Origin: Polynucleobacter sp. AP-Ainpum-60-G11
GTDB taxonomy: Bacteria > Pseudomonadota > Gammaproteobacteria > Burkholderiales > Burkholderiaceae
Reading direction: 5' to 3'
DNA length: 64,000 bases
NCBI RefSeq assembly: GCF_018688375.1
Contig: NZ_CP061318.1
Coordinates: 62,001 to 126,000 of the forward strand
Below are positions 40,482 to 48,754 of the stretch, one piece after another (positions within the stretch are counted from its first letter, which is position 1; each line of letters starts with the position of its first letter). Under the pieces are notes generated by a model. The model was not told the DNA's origin. It saw only the letters and a program-made list of their open reading frames with translations, and did not search any database. A program made the translations under genes and the position numbers.

Positions 40482-41243
40482 ATGCTGCTCATTCCTGCAA
40501 TTGACTTAAAAGATGGTCACTGTGTTCGGCTCGAACAAGGTGACATGGATAAAGCTACTGTGTTTTCTGAAGATCCAGGCGCCATGGCTGCGCACTGGAT
40601 TAGTAAGGGGGCACGTCGTTTACACCTGGTTGATTTAAACGGTGCGTTTGCCGGAAAACTCAAAAATGAATCTGCCATCAAATCTATTTTGAAAGCAGTG
40701 GGCGATGAGATTCCAGTTCAGCTAGGTGGCGGTATCCGCGATTTAGAAACTATTGAGCGTTTATTGGATGACGGTATTAGTACCGTGATTATTGGTACTG
40801 CAGCGGTGAAGAGCCCTGGCTTTGTGCAAGATGCCTGCACGGCTTTCCCTGGCCACATTATGGTGGGTTTAGATGCGCGTGATGGCAAGGTAGCAACCGA
40901 TGGTTGGAGCAAGATTACGGGTCATGAGGTGATCGACCTCGCTAAGAAATTTGAAGATTACGGCGTTGAAGCCATCATCTATACCGACATTGGTCGTGAC
41001 GGCATGATGAAAGGCATCAACATGGATGCCACAGTCAAATTGGCGCAAGCTATTCGGATTCCGGTGATTGCTAGCGGTGGTTTATCCAATAACCAAGATA
41101 TTGAAGCGCTTTGTGAAGCCGAGGCTGAAGGCGTTATGGGTGTTATTGCCGGGCGCTCAATTTACGCTGGTGATTTAGATTTAACCGTAGCGCAAAAATA
41201 TGCTGATGAGTTAACTCTGAAGTTTGCTAAGAAAATTATCTAG
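40482..41243 (+). CDS. hisA: Phosphoribosylformimino-5-aminoimidazole carboxamide ribotide isomerase
   Basis: 253 aa, a beta/alpha barrel that opens the ribose ring of Pro[23 protein letters not shown] at the N-terminus holds the first catalytic aspartate. [18 protein letters not shown] and [14 protein letters not shown] hold the phosphate-binding and second catalytic residues. hisF follows after 11 bases. Confidence 0.97.
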   Translation: MLLIPAIDLKDGHCVRLEQGDMDKATVFSEDPGAMAAHWISKGARRLHLVDLNGAFAGKLKNESAIKSILKAVGDEIPVQLGGGIRDLETIERLLDDGISTVIIGTAAVKSPGFVQDACTAFPGHIMVGLDARDGKVATDGWSKITGHEVIDLAKKFEDYGVEAIIYTDIGRDGMMKGINMDATVKLAQAIRIPVIASGGLSNNQDIEALCEAEAEGVMGVIAGRSIYAGDLDLTVAQKYADELTLKFAKKII

Positions 41244-41254
41244 ATTGCTGATCG

Positions 41255-42013
41255 GTGCTAACTAAAAGAATTATTCCTTGCCTTGATGTCACGGCAGGGC
41301 GCGTTGTTAAAGGCGTGAACTTTGTTGGTCTGCGTGATGCAGGTGATCCGGTGGAGATTGCTAAGCGCTATGACACTCAAGGTGCTGATGAGCTTACCTT
41401 CTTAGACATTACTGCTACCTCTGATGGGCGTGATCTGATATTGCATATCATTGAAGATGTTGCGTCCCAGGTATTTATTCCTCTGACGGTTGGTGGTGGT
41501 GTTCGTGCTGTAGCGGATGTACGTCGCTTACTCAATGCGGGCGCTGATAAAGTGAGCATGAATTCTTCTGCAGTGGCGAATCCAGATTTAGTTTCTGATG
41601 CGGCGTCGTATTACGGTTCGCAGTGCATCGTAGTTGCCATCGATGCAAAAAAAACTGAAGCGGGTAATTGGGAAGTCTTTACCCATGGCGGTAGAACTTC
41701 GACTGGTATGGATGTAGTGGCATGGGCTTCTGAAGTTGCTAAACGTGGTGCTGGAGAAATTCTTCTTACGAGTATGAATCGCGACGGTAGTAAAGATGGA
41801 TTTGATCTGGAGTTAACTGCCGCTGTGAGTGATGCTGTAAGTGTGCCGGTGATTGCTTCTGGCGGCGTTGGTAATTTGCAGCACTTAGTCGATGGCATTA
41901 CCAAAGGTCATGCTGATGCAGTTCTCGCAGCTAGTATTTTTCATTATGGTGAATTCACTGTTGGCCAAGCAAAAGAATATATGGCTAGCCAAGGTATCCC
42001 CGTTCGTATTTGA
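41255..42013 (+). CDS. hisF: Imidazole glycerol phosphate synthase, cyclase subunit
   Basis: 252 aa from a GTG start at 41255. Beta/alpha barrel partner of HisH that makes imidazole glycerol phosphate and [44 protein letters not shown] and [17 protein letters not shown] are family marks; the two aspartates (PCLDV and NRDGS) are catalytic. Confidence 0.97.
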   Translation: MLTKRIIPCLDVTAGRVVKGVNFVGLRDAGDPVEIAKRYDTQGADELTFLDITATSDGRDLILHIIEDVASQVFIPLTVGGGVRAVADVRRLLNAGADKVSMNSSAVANPDLVSDAASYYGSQCIVVAIDAKKTEAGNWEVFTHGGRTSTGMDVVAWASEVAKRGAGEILLTSMNRDGSKDGFDLELTAAVSDAVSVPVIASGGVGNLQHLVDGITKGHADAVLAASIFHYGEFTVGQAKEYMASQGIPVRI

Positions 42014-42045
42014 GCCAAGATAGATCTTCTGAAAGAATCATACGA

Positions 42046-42456
42046 ATGACTATGAAAAATACCTTCACCCCAGTTGAATCCCTGGAAGTGGGTTCATGGG
42101 TTGACTCCGTTACTTGGAATGAGCAGGGCTTAGTTCCAGCAATCGCTCAAGAGGTTGGCAGCAAAGATATCTTGATGATGGCTTGGATGAATCGCGACGC
42201 CTTATTGGCAACGTTGCGTTTAGGGGAGGCTGTGTATTGGACTCGCTCCAGGCAGAAACTTTGGCATAAAGGCGAAGAATCTGGCCATACCCAAAAGGTG
42301 AAAGAAATTCGCCTTGACTGTGATGGCGATACGATTTTGCTGATGGTTGAACAAAAAGATGGCATTGCTTGTCATACGGGAGAGCACAGCTGCTTCTTCA
42401 TGCGCTGGGATTCCGATAAATCTGCCTGGGTGGATGAGTCCAAGACTCATAAATAA
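42046..42456 (+). CDS. hisI: Phosphoribosyl-AMP cyclohydrolase
   Basis: 136 aa from the ATG at 42046, with GAAAGA upstream; a further ATG at 42052 is equally possible, and a TTG at 42010 overlapping the hisF stop is less likely. Catalyses the third step of histidine synthesis. Zinc and magnesium residues are visible in [17 protein letters not shown] and [12 protein letters not shown], with [18 protein letters not shown]. Separate from hisE, not fused as in enterobacteria. Confidence 0.95.
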   Translation: MTMKNTFTPVESLEVGSWVDSVTWNEQGLVPAIAQEVGSKDILMMAWMNRDALLATLRLGEAVYWTRSRQKLWHKGEESGHTQKVKEIRLDCDGDTILLMVEQKDGIACHTGEHSCFFMRWDSDKSAWVDESKTHK

Positions 42457-42500
42457 GACCCTCTCAGTATTCCCGGCAATAAAAGACATAAAATCACTTT

Positions 42501-42902
42501 ATGACTAGTCCAGCACAAAAACCTTCTAATTTAGATTCCGCTTTGGCTTATTTGGCTGATGTGCTGGATCAGCGACGCGATGCATTTAAAGCTGGAGAGG
42601 CCGACCCCAAGACTTCCTATACTGCTTTGCTCTTTTCTAAGGGTGATGACGGGATTTTGAAGAAAATTGGTGAAGAAGCAACTGAGGCTGTAATGGCGGC
42701 AAAAGATGCGCGTAATTCCAATCTAGCCCCTGAGCAGCAAAAGCTCTTGGTTGGCGAGATGGCTGACCTTTGGTTCCATTGCTTAATTGCACTTTCCCAG
42801 TTTGGCTTACGCCCAGAAGATGTGGTGGCCGAGTTGAATCGTCGCCTGGGCACCTCAGGCATCGAAGAGAAGGCAGCCAGAAAAGCTTCTGGCAAAGAGT
42901 AA
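42501..42902 (+). CDS. hisE: Phosphoribosyl-ATP pyrophosphatase
   Basis: 133 aa. Second step of histidine synthesis, an all-alpha MazG-like pyrophosphatase. [16 protein letters not shown] and [12 protein letters not shown] carry the acidic metal ligands. About 20 residues longer at the N-terminus than the shortest family members. hinT follows after 44 bases. Confidence 0.95.
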   Translation: MTSPAQKPSNLDSALAYLADVLDQRRDAFKAGEADPKTSYTALLFSKGDDGILKKIGEEATEAVMAAKDARNSNLAPEQQKLLVGEMADLWFHCLIALSQFGLRPEDVVAELNRRLGTSGIEEKAARKASGKE

Positions 42903-42946
42903 ATTCAGAAAATTCCCAATAATTCATCAAAACTAGAGGCGAAAGC

Positions 42947-43303
42947 GTGAGCCACGATCCGAATTGCTTGTTTTGCAAGATTTCCAAAGGCGAAATCCCG
43001 TCCCAAAAGGTATACGAGGATGATGAGATTTACGCATTTAAAGATATCAATCCTGCCGCTCCCATTCATTTTTTGATGATTCCTAAAAAACATATCCCTA
43101 TGTTGGAGTCTGCGGAAATGGTGGATGCGCCATTGCTAGGTAGAATGATGGAATTAGCACCGCGTCTCGCCAAAGAGCAGGGTTGTAGTCCCGGAAAGGA
43201 TGGCGGCTTTAGATTGGTAGTGAATAACGGTGCAGATGGTGGGCAAGAGGTTTATCACTTGCATTTACATGTGATGGGCGGTCCGCGCCCCTGGAAAAAA
43301 TAG
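42947..43303 (+). CDS. HIT family purine-nucleotide hydrolase (HinT-like)
   Basis: 118 aa from a GTG start at 42947. The histidine triad is in [11 protein letters not shown], with the N-terminal [20 protein letters not shown] and [10 protein letters not shown]. HinT hydrolyses AMP-lysine and related phosphoramidates; the cellular role is unclear. It lies between hisE and tatA, the usual order in Burkholderiales. Confidence 0.94.
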   Translation: MSHDPNCLFCKISKGEIPSQKVYEDDEIYAFKDINPAAPIHFLMIPKKHIPMLESAEMVDAPLLGRMMELAPRLAKEQGCSPGKDGGFRLVVNNGADGGQEVYHLHLHVMGGPRPWKK

Positions 43304-43319
43304 TCCGAGGAGATTAAAA

Positions 43320-43562
43320 ATGGGTTCATTTAGTATTTGGCATTGGTTAATTGTTTTGGTAATCGTGATGTTGGTATTCGGTACCAAAAAATTACGCAAT
43401 ATCGGCACTGACTTAGGTGGTGCTGTGAAAGGTTTTAAAGACGGCATGAAAACACCTGAGGGAGCCGAAGAGTCGCAAGACAAAGCTAAAGAGCAAATTC
43501 ATAGCGCTGCTGCATCAACAGAGAAAACTGTGGATGTCCAAGCTAAAGACATAAATAAGTAA
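43320..43562 (+). CDS. tatA: Sec-independent protein translocase TatA
   Basis: 80 aa. One N-terminal transmembrane helix ([17 protein letters not shown]), a hinge, then the amphipathic helix [20 protein letters not shown] and a polar tail. TatA oligomers form the pore for folded substrates with twin-arginine signals. Preceded by GAGGAG; first gene of tatABC. Confidence 0.96.
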   Translation: MGSFSIWHWLIVLVIVMLVFGTKKLRNIGTDLGGAVKGFKDGMKTPEGAEESQDKAKEQIHSAAASTEKTVDVQAKDINK

Positions 43563-43590
43563 TTTCAGATTGAAATAATGCACACCCGCA

Positions 43591-44067
43591 ATGATTGATC
43601 TCGGAGTTTCAAAGCTTGCACTCATTGCAGTGGTTGCATTGGTGGTGGTCGGCCCAGAGCGTCTTCCTAAGATAGCGCGCATGGCGGGTAATTTATTTGG
43701 AAGGGCACAGCGCTATATGGCTGATGTCAAATCCGAAGTTAGCCGGCAGATGGATGTTGAAGAGTTCAAGAAACTCCGTGAAGAAAGCGTCTCCGCTTTC
43801 AAGGATGTTGAGAGCTCAATTCAATCCACTACTCAAGAAGCAGGCGCAAATTTGAGCGATCAAGCTGACATCTTTGAAAATAATTTCACGAGAGCACCGC
43901 TTGATGAAAAAGAGGTGCTCCAAAAATCGGTTCGCCAAGGTCGCAAGAGTTGGGGTGTGAGACGTGCAGCAAGACCGGTTTGGTTTAAGCGCTCCACTGG
44001 CATGCGCACTCGCGTGCAATCTGGTGCAGCTCGCATGAAGAGATTCCACCACAGTGCAGGCAAATAA
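43591..44067 (+). CDS. tatB: Sec-independent protein translocase TatB
   Basis: 158 aa. TatB N-terminus MIDLGVSKLALIAVVALVVVG with the conserved ERLPKIAR hinge, then a long amphipathic and charged region and a basic C-terminus (residues about 115-155, rich in R and K). It recognises Tat signal peptides with TatC. Confidence 0.94.
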   Translation: MIDLGVSKLALIAVVALVVVGPERLPKIARMAGNLFGRAQRYMADVKSEVSRQMDVEEFKKLREESVSAFKDVESSIQSTTQEAGANLSDQADIFENNFTRAPLDEKEVLQKSVRQGRKSWGVRRAARPVWFKRSTGMRTRVQSGAARMKRFHHSAGK

Positions 44068-44099
44068 ATTAGCCTAAAGAAAAGTAAATACGAATATCA

Positions 44100-44897
44100 A
44101 TGACGCAAAATAATTCAACAGAAGATTCGGGCCTACAAGAATCCTTCCTGTCTCATTTATTTGAGTTGCGTGATCGCATCATTAAGTCGGCCTTAGCCAT
44201 CATTGTGGTATTCATTTGCCTCGTTTACTGGGCACCAGATATTTTTCATTTGTTTGCACAGCCTTTACTTAAGGCATTGCCTGCAGGTGGCAAGATGATC
44301 GTGACGGATGTAACTGGTTCCTTCTTTGTGCCTATGAAAGTGACTATGTTGGTTGCTTTCTTAATTGCACTACCTGTGGTGATGTATCAGTTGTGGGCGT
44401 TTATTGCACCAGGACTTTATCAGCATGAGCGCAAACTGATTGTGCCTTTGGTAGTGAGTAGTTACAGCCTATTTATTTTTGGTATGGCCTTTGCTTACTT
44501 CTTGGTATTCCCAACAGTATTTCAATTCATGGCTAGCTATAACGCGCCACTGGGCGCGGAGATGTCGACCGATATTGACAACTACCTTAGCTTTGCAATG
44601 ACTACCTTTTTAGCCTTTGGTATCACCTTTGAGGTGCCTGTGGTTGTCGTAGTGCTGGTGCGTATGGGTATGGTGCCGCTGGCTAAGCTGAGAGAGATAC
44701 GCCCATATGTGATTGTTGGTGCTTTTGTGATTTCAGCAGTTGTTACGCCACCGGACGTGTTGTCACAATTACTTTTGGCTGTTCCAATGAGTCTTCTTTA
44801 TGAACTCGGACTTCTGATAGCGCGCTTTTATGTGCCCAAGCCGTCAGGCGATGATGCTGACTCAACTACGAATTCCGATACTCAAGCCACTGCTTGA
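44100..44897 (+). CDS. tatC: Sec-independent protein translocase TatC
   Basis: 265 aa with six transmembrane segments. The TatC opening SFLSHLFELRDRIIKSALAI and the first periplasmic loop ending near MIVTDVTGSFFVPMKV are conserved. It is the signal-peptide receptor. The last 16 bases overlap the 3' end of the convergent Sel1-repeat gene. The Rieske protein at 53896 is a likely client. Confidence 0.97.
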   Translation: MTQNNSTEDSGLQESFLSHLFELRDRIIKSALAIIVVFICLVYWAPDIFHLFAQPLLKALPAGGKMIVTDVTGSFFVPMKVTMLVAFLIALPVVMYQLWAFIAPGLYQHERKLIVPLVVSSYSLFIFGMAFAYFLVFPTVFQFMASYNAPLGAEMSTDIDNYLSFAMTTFLAFGITFEVPVVVVVLVRMGMVPLAKLREIRPYVIVGAFVISAVVTPPDVLSQLLLAVPMSLLYELGLLIARFYVPKPSGDDADSTTNSDTQATA

Positions 44898-46348
44898 TCT
44901 TGTGAGAAGGTGGTAGTGAGCCACCCTGTTACTCGATCAAATCGATAGCGCCTTTGTCGTAAATTTCCCTCTAAGTCTGAATCGATGCTTGCAAAAACTT
45001 TTCCAGCTGCAAGCAAAGAGCGGCGCTGCTGGGTAGTATCAATCTGAATCAATCTAGGTAGTATCTTTGGCAACTCGTGGCGAATATCTATAACAACACA
45101 ATGTTCATGCTGCAATTGGCCAACTTTGCAAAGCAATAACTCGGCTTTACTCAAATTAAATTGATTGGCAATGATGAGTCGGTGACATAGCAAGATCCAC
45201 TCCTCATCTAACTTATGTTCTGCATGATGATTTAAGGCTTTTTCAGCATAAGTAGCCAATTCAAACCAATCATTCTGCTTTGGGATGGAGACGTTCCCCA
45301 AGATTTTTCTAAGCAATTCTTTTGCCTCGGGTACGCCTTGTTGGTGTGCTTGCCAAACCCAATAGGAGGCCTGAAGTCCTCGAACCTTTTCCTCAATCTT
45401 TTCGCGCTTGCGCCATAAGCTAGCACCTTTTCGAAACTGCGCTTGGGCATGACCTAGGTCCGCAGCACGATCAAAACATCGATCGCTTTCACTGGCGTTG
45501 TATCCAGAAAATTGTGGGCGGCGGTAAATCTCACCAAGTGCAAACCAGGCATCACGATCACCATCTTTTGCTGCAAGTTCTAACCAGTATGCAGCCTTCT
45601 TGAGAGAGGCATTCGATTTGCCGCCCGGTTCATTCAAATCATTTTCAACTGGGTCAGTTAATTGCGCTAAACGCAAGCCTAAGGTGAGTTTTGCGATAGT
45701 GAGACCAAGCTCTGCGGCTTGTAAAAGTGGGGCATCATTTTGTTCAGTGAGCCACCTATTCCACAGAGAGGATAGCGCTTCATCTTTTGGTTGCAACTGA
45801 ATCAGTAGCTCTTTAGCAGAGTTGGTAAACGGCGTTTCTGAGTTAGCTAGATTGAGAAGAAATTCTTTAGCTGTTTTTTGAAGTGATGCGAAGTCGGCGT
45901 TACCATTTCGCTTCAAAAGCCAGCCAACAATCTGAGTATGCAAAACTTTTTTATTGGGATTTAGTAAAAGTTCCGCGAGTTGCCATTGCGCAGCATGGCT
46001 TGCATCGATTTCAGCTTGAGCTAATCTCCAGAAAGATTCCCAACCAAATGAAAATGCGGGTGAATTGAAGGTCTTCTCTAAGGGAACGGTTGGAATTTGC
46101 CCCCAGATTTCCAGCATATCTGGGTGGAAGGGGTCTAATTCAGGAATTTCAGCATTACTCGAGCTCAGCTTGCTAACTAGCTGATTCTGAATTGATAAAT
46201 AAGATTTTTCTAACCAAATCAGAGCATTAGCAGGCTGGATTGGGGTTTTAAATGCCCCAGTTAAATAGGCTGATGCTAAATTTTGTTGTGCGGATACATC
46301 ACCCATTCTGGCAGATTGGAGGATTTTTAAGAATTCACGGCTTGCCAT
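44882..46348 (-). CDS. Sel1-repeat (TPR-like) protein of unknown function
   Basis: 488 aa with no visible signal peptide. Sel1-type repeats are visible near the N-terminus (MGDVSAQQNLASAYLTGA) and in the middle (AAYWLELAAKDGDRDAWFALGEIY, then DRAADLGHAQAQFRKGASLW, about residues 250-310). The remainder is helical with no recognised catalytic motif. Sel1 proteins are usually scaffolds in signalling or stress. It converges with tatC (16-base overlap). The family of such proteins is broad, so function is not assigned. Confidence 0.75.
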   Translation of the reverse strand: MASREFLKILQSARMGDVSAQQNLASAYLTGAFKTPIQPANALIWLEKSYLSIQNQLVSKLSSSNAEIPELDPFHPDMLEIWGQIPTVPLEKTFNSPAFSFGWESFWRLAQAEIDASHAAQWQLAELLLNPNKKVLHTQIVGWLLKRNGNADFASLQKTAKEFLLNLANSETPFTNSAKELLIQLQPKDEALSSLWNRWLTEQNDAPLLQAAELGLTIAKLTLGLRLAQLTDPVENDLNEPGGKSNASLKKAAYWLELAAKDGDRDAWFALGEIYRRPQFSGYNASESDRCFDRAADLGHAQAQFRKGASLWRKREKIEEKVRGLQASYWVWQAHQQGVPEAKELLRKILGNVSIPKQNDWFELATYAEKALNHHAEHKLDEEWILLCHRLIIANQFNLSKAELLLCKVGQLQHEHCVVIDIRHELPKILPRLIQIDTTQQRRSLLAAGKVFASIDSDLEGNLRQRRYRFDRVTGWLTTTFSQDQAVA

Positions 46349-46556
46349 ATGACAATTTTGGCATCTAAGACCCTAAAAAGACAGCAATCAAAGCTCTTGT
46401 TGCCCTGATACAACGAAGAAAGCCAAAAAACTGCCTTTCCACAAGCAAAAACAGCCTCTAAATGCCCCAACCCCTAATCTAGGAAAGCAAAACAAGCAAA
46501 ATTCATGAGTCCCATCTTTATTTGGGCATTACTTTCAATTTATGGAGATTTAAAGA

Positions 46557-47783
46557 ATGAAAAAATCGCTATTCGCAGTTGCAGCCGTAACAGCATTTGC
46601 TGGTGCAGCCCAAGCTCAGTCAAGCGTTACTGTTTATGGTCTTATCGACTATGGTTATCAGTACGCTCAACAACGTAACGCAACAGGTACTGCAGGTACT
46701 ACAATTACTAACCAGAATACATCTGGATTCTCTGGTAACGGTGAGTCAACATCACGTATCGGTTTTAAAGGCAACGAAGATTTAGGTGGCGGTGCATCAG
46801 CATTCTTCACGGTAGAAGCAGCTTTAAATACTGACCAAGGTGGTATCTTGAACTCAGGCGCAACTGGTAACCGTCAAACATTCGTTGGTTTGGGCAAAAA
46901 AGGTCTAGGCGCTGCGAGTATTGGTATCCAGTACACACCAGTCCATGAAGCAGTTAGCGTGACTGACGCAGGCGGTGCAAACAATCAAAATGGTAACGTA
47001 ATCTATGATCGTACTGGCGGCTTCGGCGCTACTTCAGGTCAACTTGTTGCTGGTTCAGGCGTGGGACTAAACTCAGTATCAGGTATGTCTACAAATACTT
47101 CATACACAGTTCGCTCAACAAACGCTCTTGTTTTGAAGTCCGAAAACGTTGCAGGTTTTTCTGGAAAAGCAATGCTAGTTAGTGGCGGCAAGAATTCAAA
47201 CACTACCACTCAAACAGTTGATAATAGCGGTTGGGGTCTAGGTGCTGATTACACATGGCAAAAGCTTTATGTAACAGCTGCATACCAGTCATTTACTAAC
47301 CAAACTTTAGGTGGCGGTGCATTTGCTCCTGGTTACAACGGTGCTGGTATTACTCCGGGCGTAAACAGCAAGGACAATCAGCAGTACTATGCTGCAACTT
47401 ATGACTTTGGTATTGTGAAGGCATTTGCACAATACGTAAATCGTAAAGTTACCAACTTTGGTGATAATAATAATTACGTTTCAAGAAGTGCCCAGCAAAT
47501 TGGTGTTCGTGCTCCAATTACACCAGCTGTTCAAGTTTGGGCTTCTGCAGGTACCGGCTCAATCAATGGGGGCGGTACTTCTGTAACGCCATCTAAGTTT
47601 AATGGTTGGCAGTTGGGTTCTGACTACATGTTGAGCAAGCGTACTAATTTGTATGCTATCTACGGTCAGACAGCTACAAGCGGCAATGCAATGGCTACTA
47701 CATACGGAACAAACGCAGCTACAACTGCTCCAAATTCCTATAATGCAAACAGCTATGCTGTTGGTGTACGCCACACATTCTAA
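46557..47783 (+). CDS. Gram-negative trimeric porin (OmpC-like, Porin_4 type)
   Basis: 408 aa. Signal peptide MKKSLFAVAAVTAFAGAAQAQ, then SSVTVYGLIDYGYQY, the standard betaproteobacterial porin start. Features include SRIGFKGNEDLGGGASAFF, the repeated antiparallel strands and the C-terminal VGVRHTF with terminal Phe, the assembly signal for the Bam machinery. Forms diffusion pores in the outer membrane. GGAG lies 9 bases before the start. It stands alone, bounded by a 208-base leader gap in which I see no strong promoter and by a strong terminator. Confidence 0.94.
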   Translation: MKKSLFAVAAVTAFAGAAQAQSSVTVYGLIDYGYQYAQQRNATGTAGTTITNQNTSGFSGNGESTSRIGFKGNEDLGGGASAFFTVEAALNTDQGGILNSGATGNRQTFVGLGKKGLGAASIGIQYTPVHEAVSVTDAGGANNQNGNVIYDRTGGFGATSGQLVAGSGVGLNSVSGMSTNTSYTVRSTNALVLKSENVAGFSGKAMLVSGGKNSNTTTQTVDNSGWGLGADYTWQKLYVTAAYQSFTNQTLGGGAFAPGYNGAGITPGVNSKDNQQYYAATYDFGIVKAFAQYVNRKVTNFGDNNNYVSRSAQQIGVRAPITPAVQVWASAGTGSINGGGTSVTPSKFNGWQLGSDYMLSKRTNLYAIYGQTATSGNAMATTYGTNAATTAPNSYNANSYAVGVRHTF

Positions 47784-47824
47784 TTTCTTAGCTTAAGTTT
47801 TAACTAAGAATTAGTTATAAGATC

Positions 47825-47860
47825 AAACCCCACTGTACTTTTGTGCAGTGGGGTTTTTTT
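47825..47860 (+). terminator. Rho-independent terminator after the porin gene
   Basis: AAACCCCACTGTAC pairs with GTGCAGTGGGGTTT over 14 pairs (one G-U) around a TTTT loop, then a long T-run. It separates the porin from the AT-rich cluster. Confidence 0.9.
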
Positions 47861-47926
47861 TATTTAATAATAAAATCCTTTTTAAAGTAGTTTTGAATAG
47901 TTATTTAAAGTTTGACTGACATAAAA

Positions 47927-48754
47927 ATGAATGTAAAAATTTATCAAATTTTTTATGATGAAGTTACAAGAGGTAGATTAGATCCAGGTTTTATACCGCT
48001 AGATAATAGAGACCCACAAGTGAAGGGTTGGTACGAGTTTTGGCCGATACTGAACTTCTTAAACAATCAAAAACTTGATGAGGGAGACTGGTATGGGTTT
48101 CTATCTCCAAAATTTGAGAGCAAAATTGGGCTTCGCTCCGAAGATTTAGTGGAGTTGATTGAGCAAAATAGCAGTCGTGCAGATGTACTTCTGCTATCTC
48201 CAGAATGGGATCAAATTTCATATTTTATAAATGTCTTTGAGCAGGGTGAGTTGTGCCATCCTGGGTTGACGTCTCTATCACAAAATTTCTTAGATTCAGC
48301 GGGCATCGAGATAAAACTCGACAGGGCTGTAATGGATTGCTCAAATTCAGTATTTTCAAATTACATCATTGCAAAAAAAGACTATTGGGAACGGTGGAGA
48401 GAGTATGCTAATTTATTTTTTGAGTATGTGAACCTTCGATCCGAATACAACAAAGAGGTAGGCGGAATTTTTTATAGCACTTACCCCATGAAGGCTTTTA
48501 TACAGGAGCGCCTTGCAAGCATAGTATTAACTAAAACAGCATTTTCCACAATCAATGTCGATCAATCTGAGTGGGGTCCAGTGAATACATTCTTATTTGA
48601 AGACAGCCAAGAAACTCGAAAGCTATTAAGGGAATGTAACGAGCTGAAATCTCAATATAGAAGAACTGGTGATGGCCTATATTTAAGCCAATACTGGGAT
48701 GTCAGAAGTAAGGTAAATATAAAAGACCTAGCATTTCTATCAAATAAACAATGA
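47927..48754 (+). CDS. Unrecognised conserved-looking protein of the glycosylation cluster
   Basis: 275 aa from the ATG at 47927; a TTG at 47912 would add 5 residues, and neither has a clear ribosome binding site. I cannot name a family with confidence. No signal peptide or membrane segment is seen. The N-terminal VKIYQIFYDEVTRGRLDPGF and later NYIIAKKDYWERWREY and YPMKAFIQERLASIVL recall the layout of DUF4422 or GT32-type sugar transferases, but there is no clear DXD motif. It overlaps the O-GlcNAc transferase-like gene by 4 bases, so the two are translated together. AT-rich relative to neighbours outside the cluster. Confidence 0.55.
   Translation: MNVKIYQIFYDEVTRGRLDPGFIPLDNRDPQVKGWYEFWPILNFLNNQKLDEGDWYGFLSPKFESKIGLRSEDLVELIEQNSSRADVLLLSPEWDQISYFINVFEQGELCHPGLTSLSQNFLDSAGIEIKLDRAVMDCSNSVFSNYIIAKKDYWERWREYANLFFEYVNLRSEYNKEVGGIFYSTYPMKAFIQERLASIVLTKTAFSTINVDQSEWGPVNTFLFEDSQETRKLLRECNELKSQYRRTGDGLYLSQYWDVRSKVNIKDLAFLSNKQ

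Noticed and set aside
42010-42045. TTG start for hisI overlapping the hisF stop
   Set aside because: Downstream ATGs at 42046 and 42052 have a purine-rich site upstream and suit the HisI length better; the extra residues are not conserved.
46349-46556. Promoter for the porin
   Set aside because: I looked for -35/-10 pairs in the 208-base leader. The best (TTTCCA at 46436 with TAAATG at 46459) matches the consensus too poorly to report.
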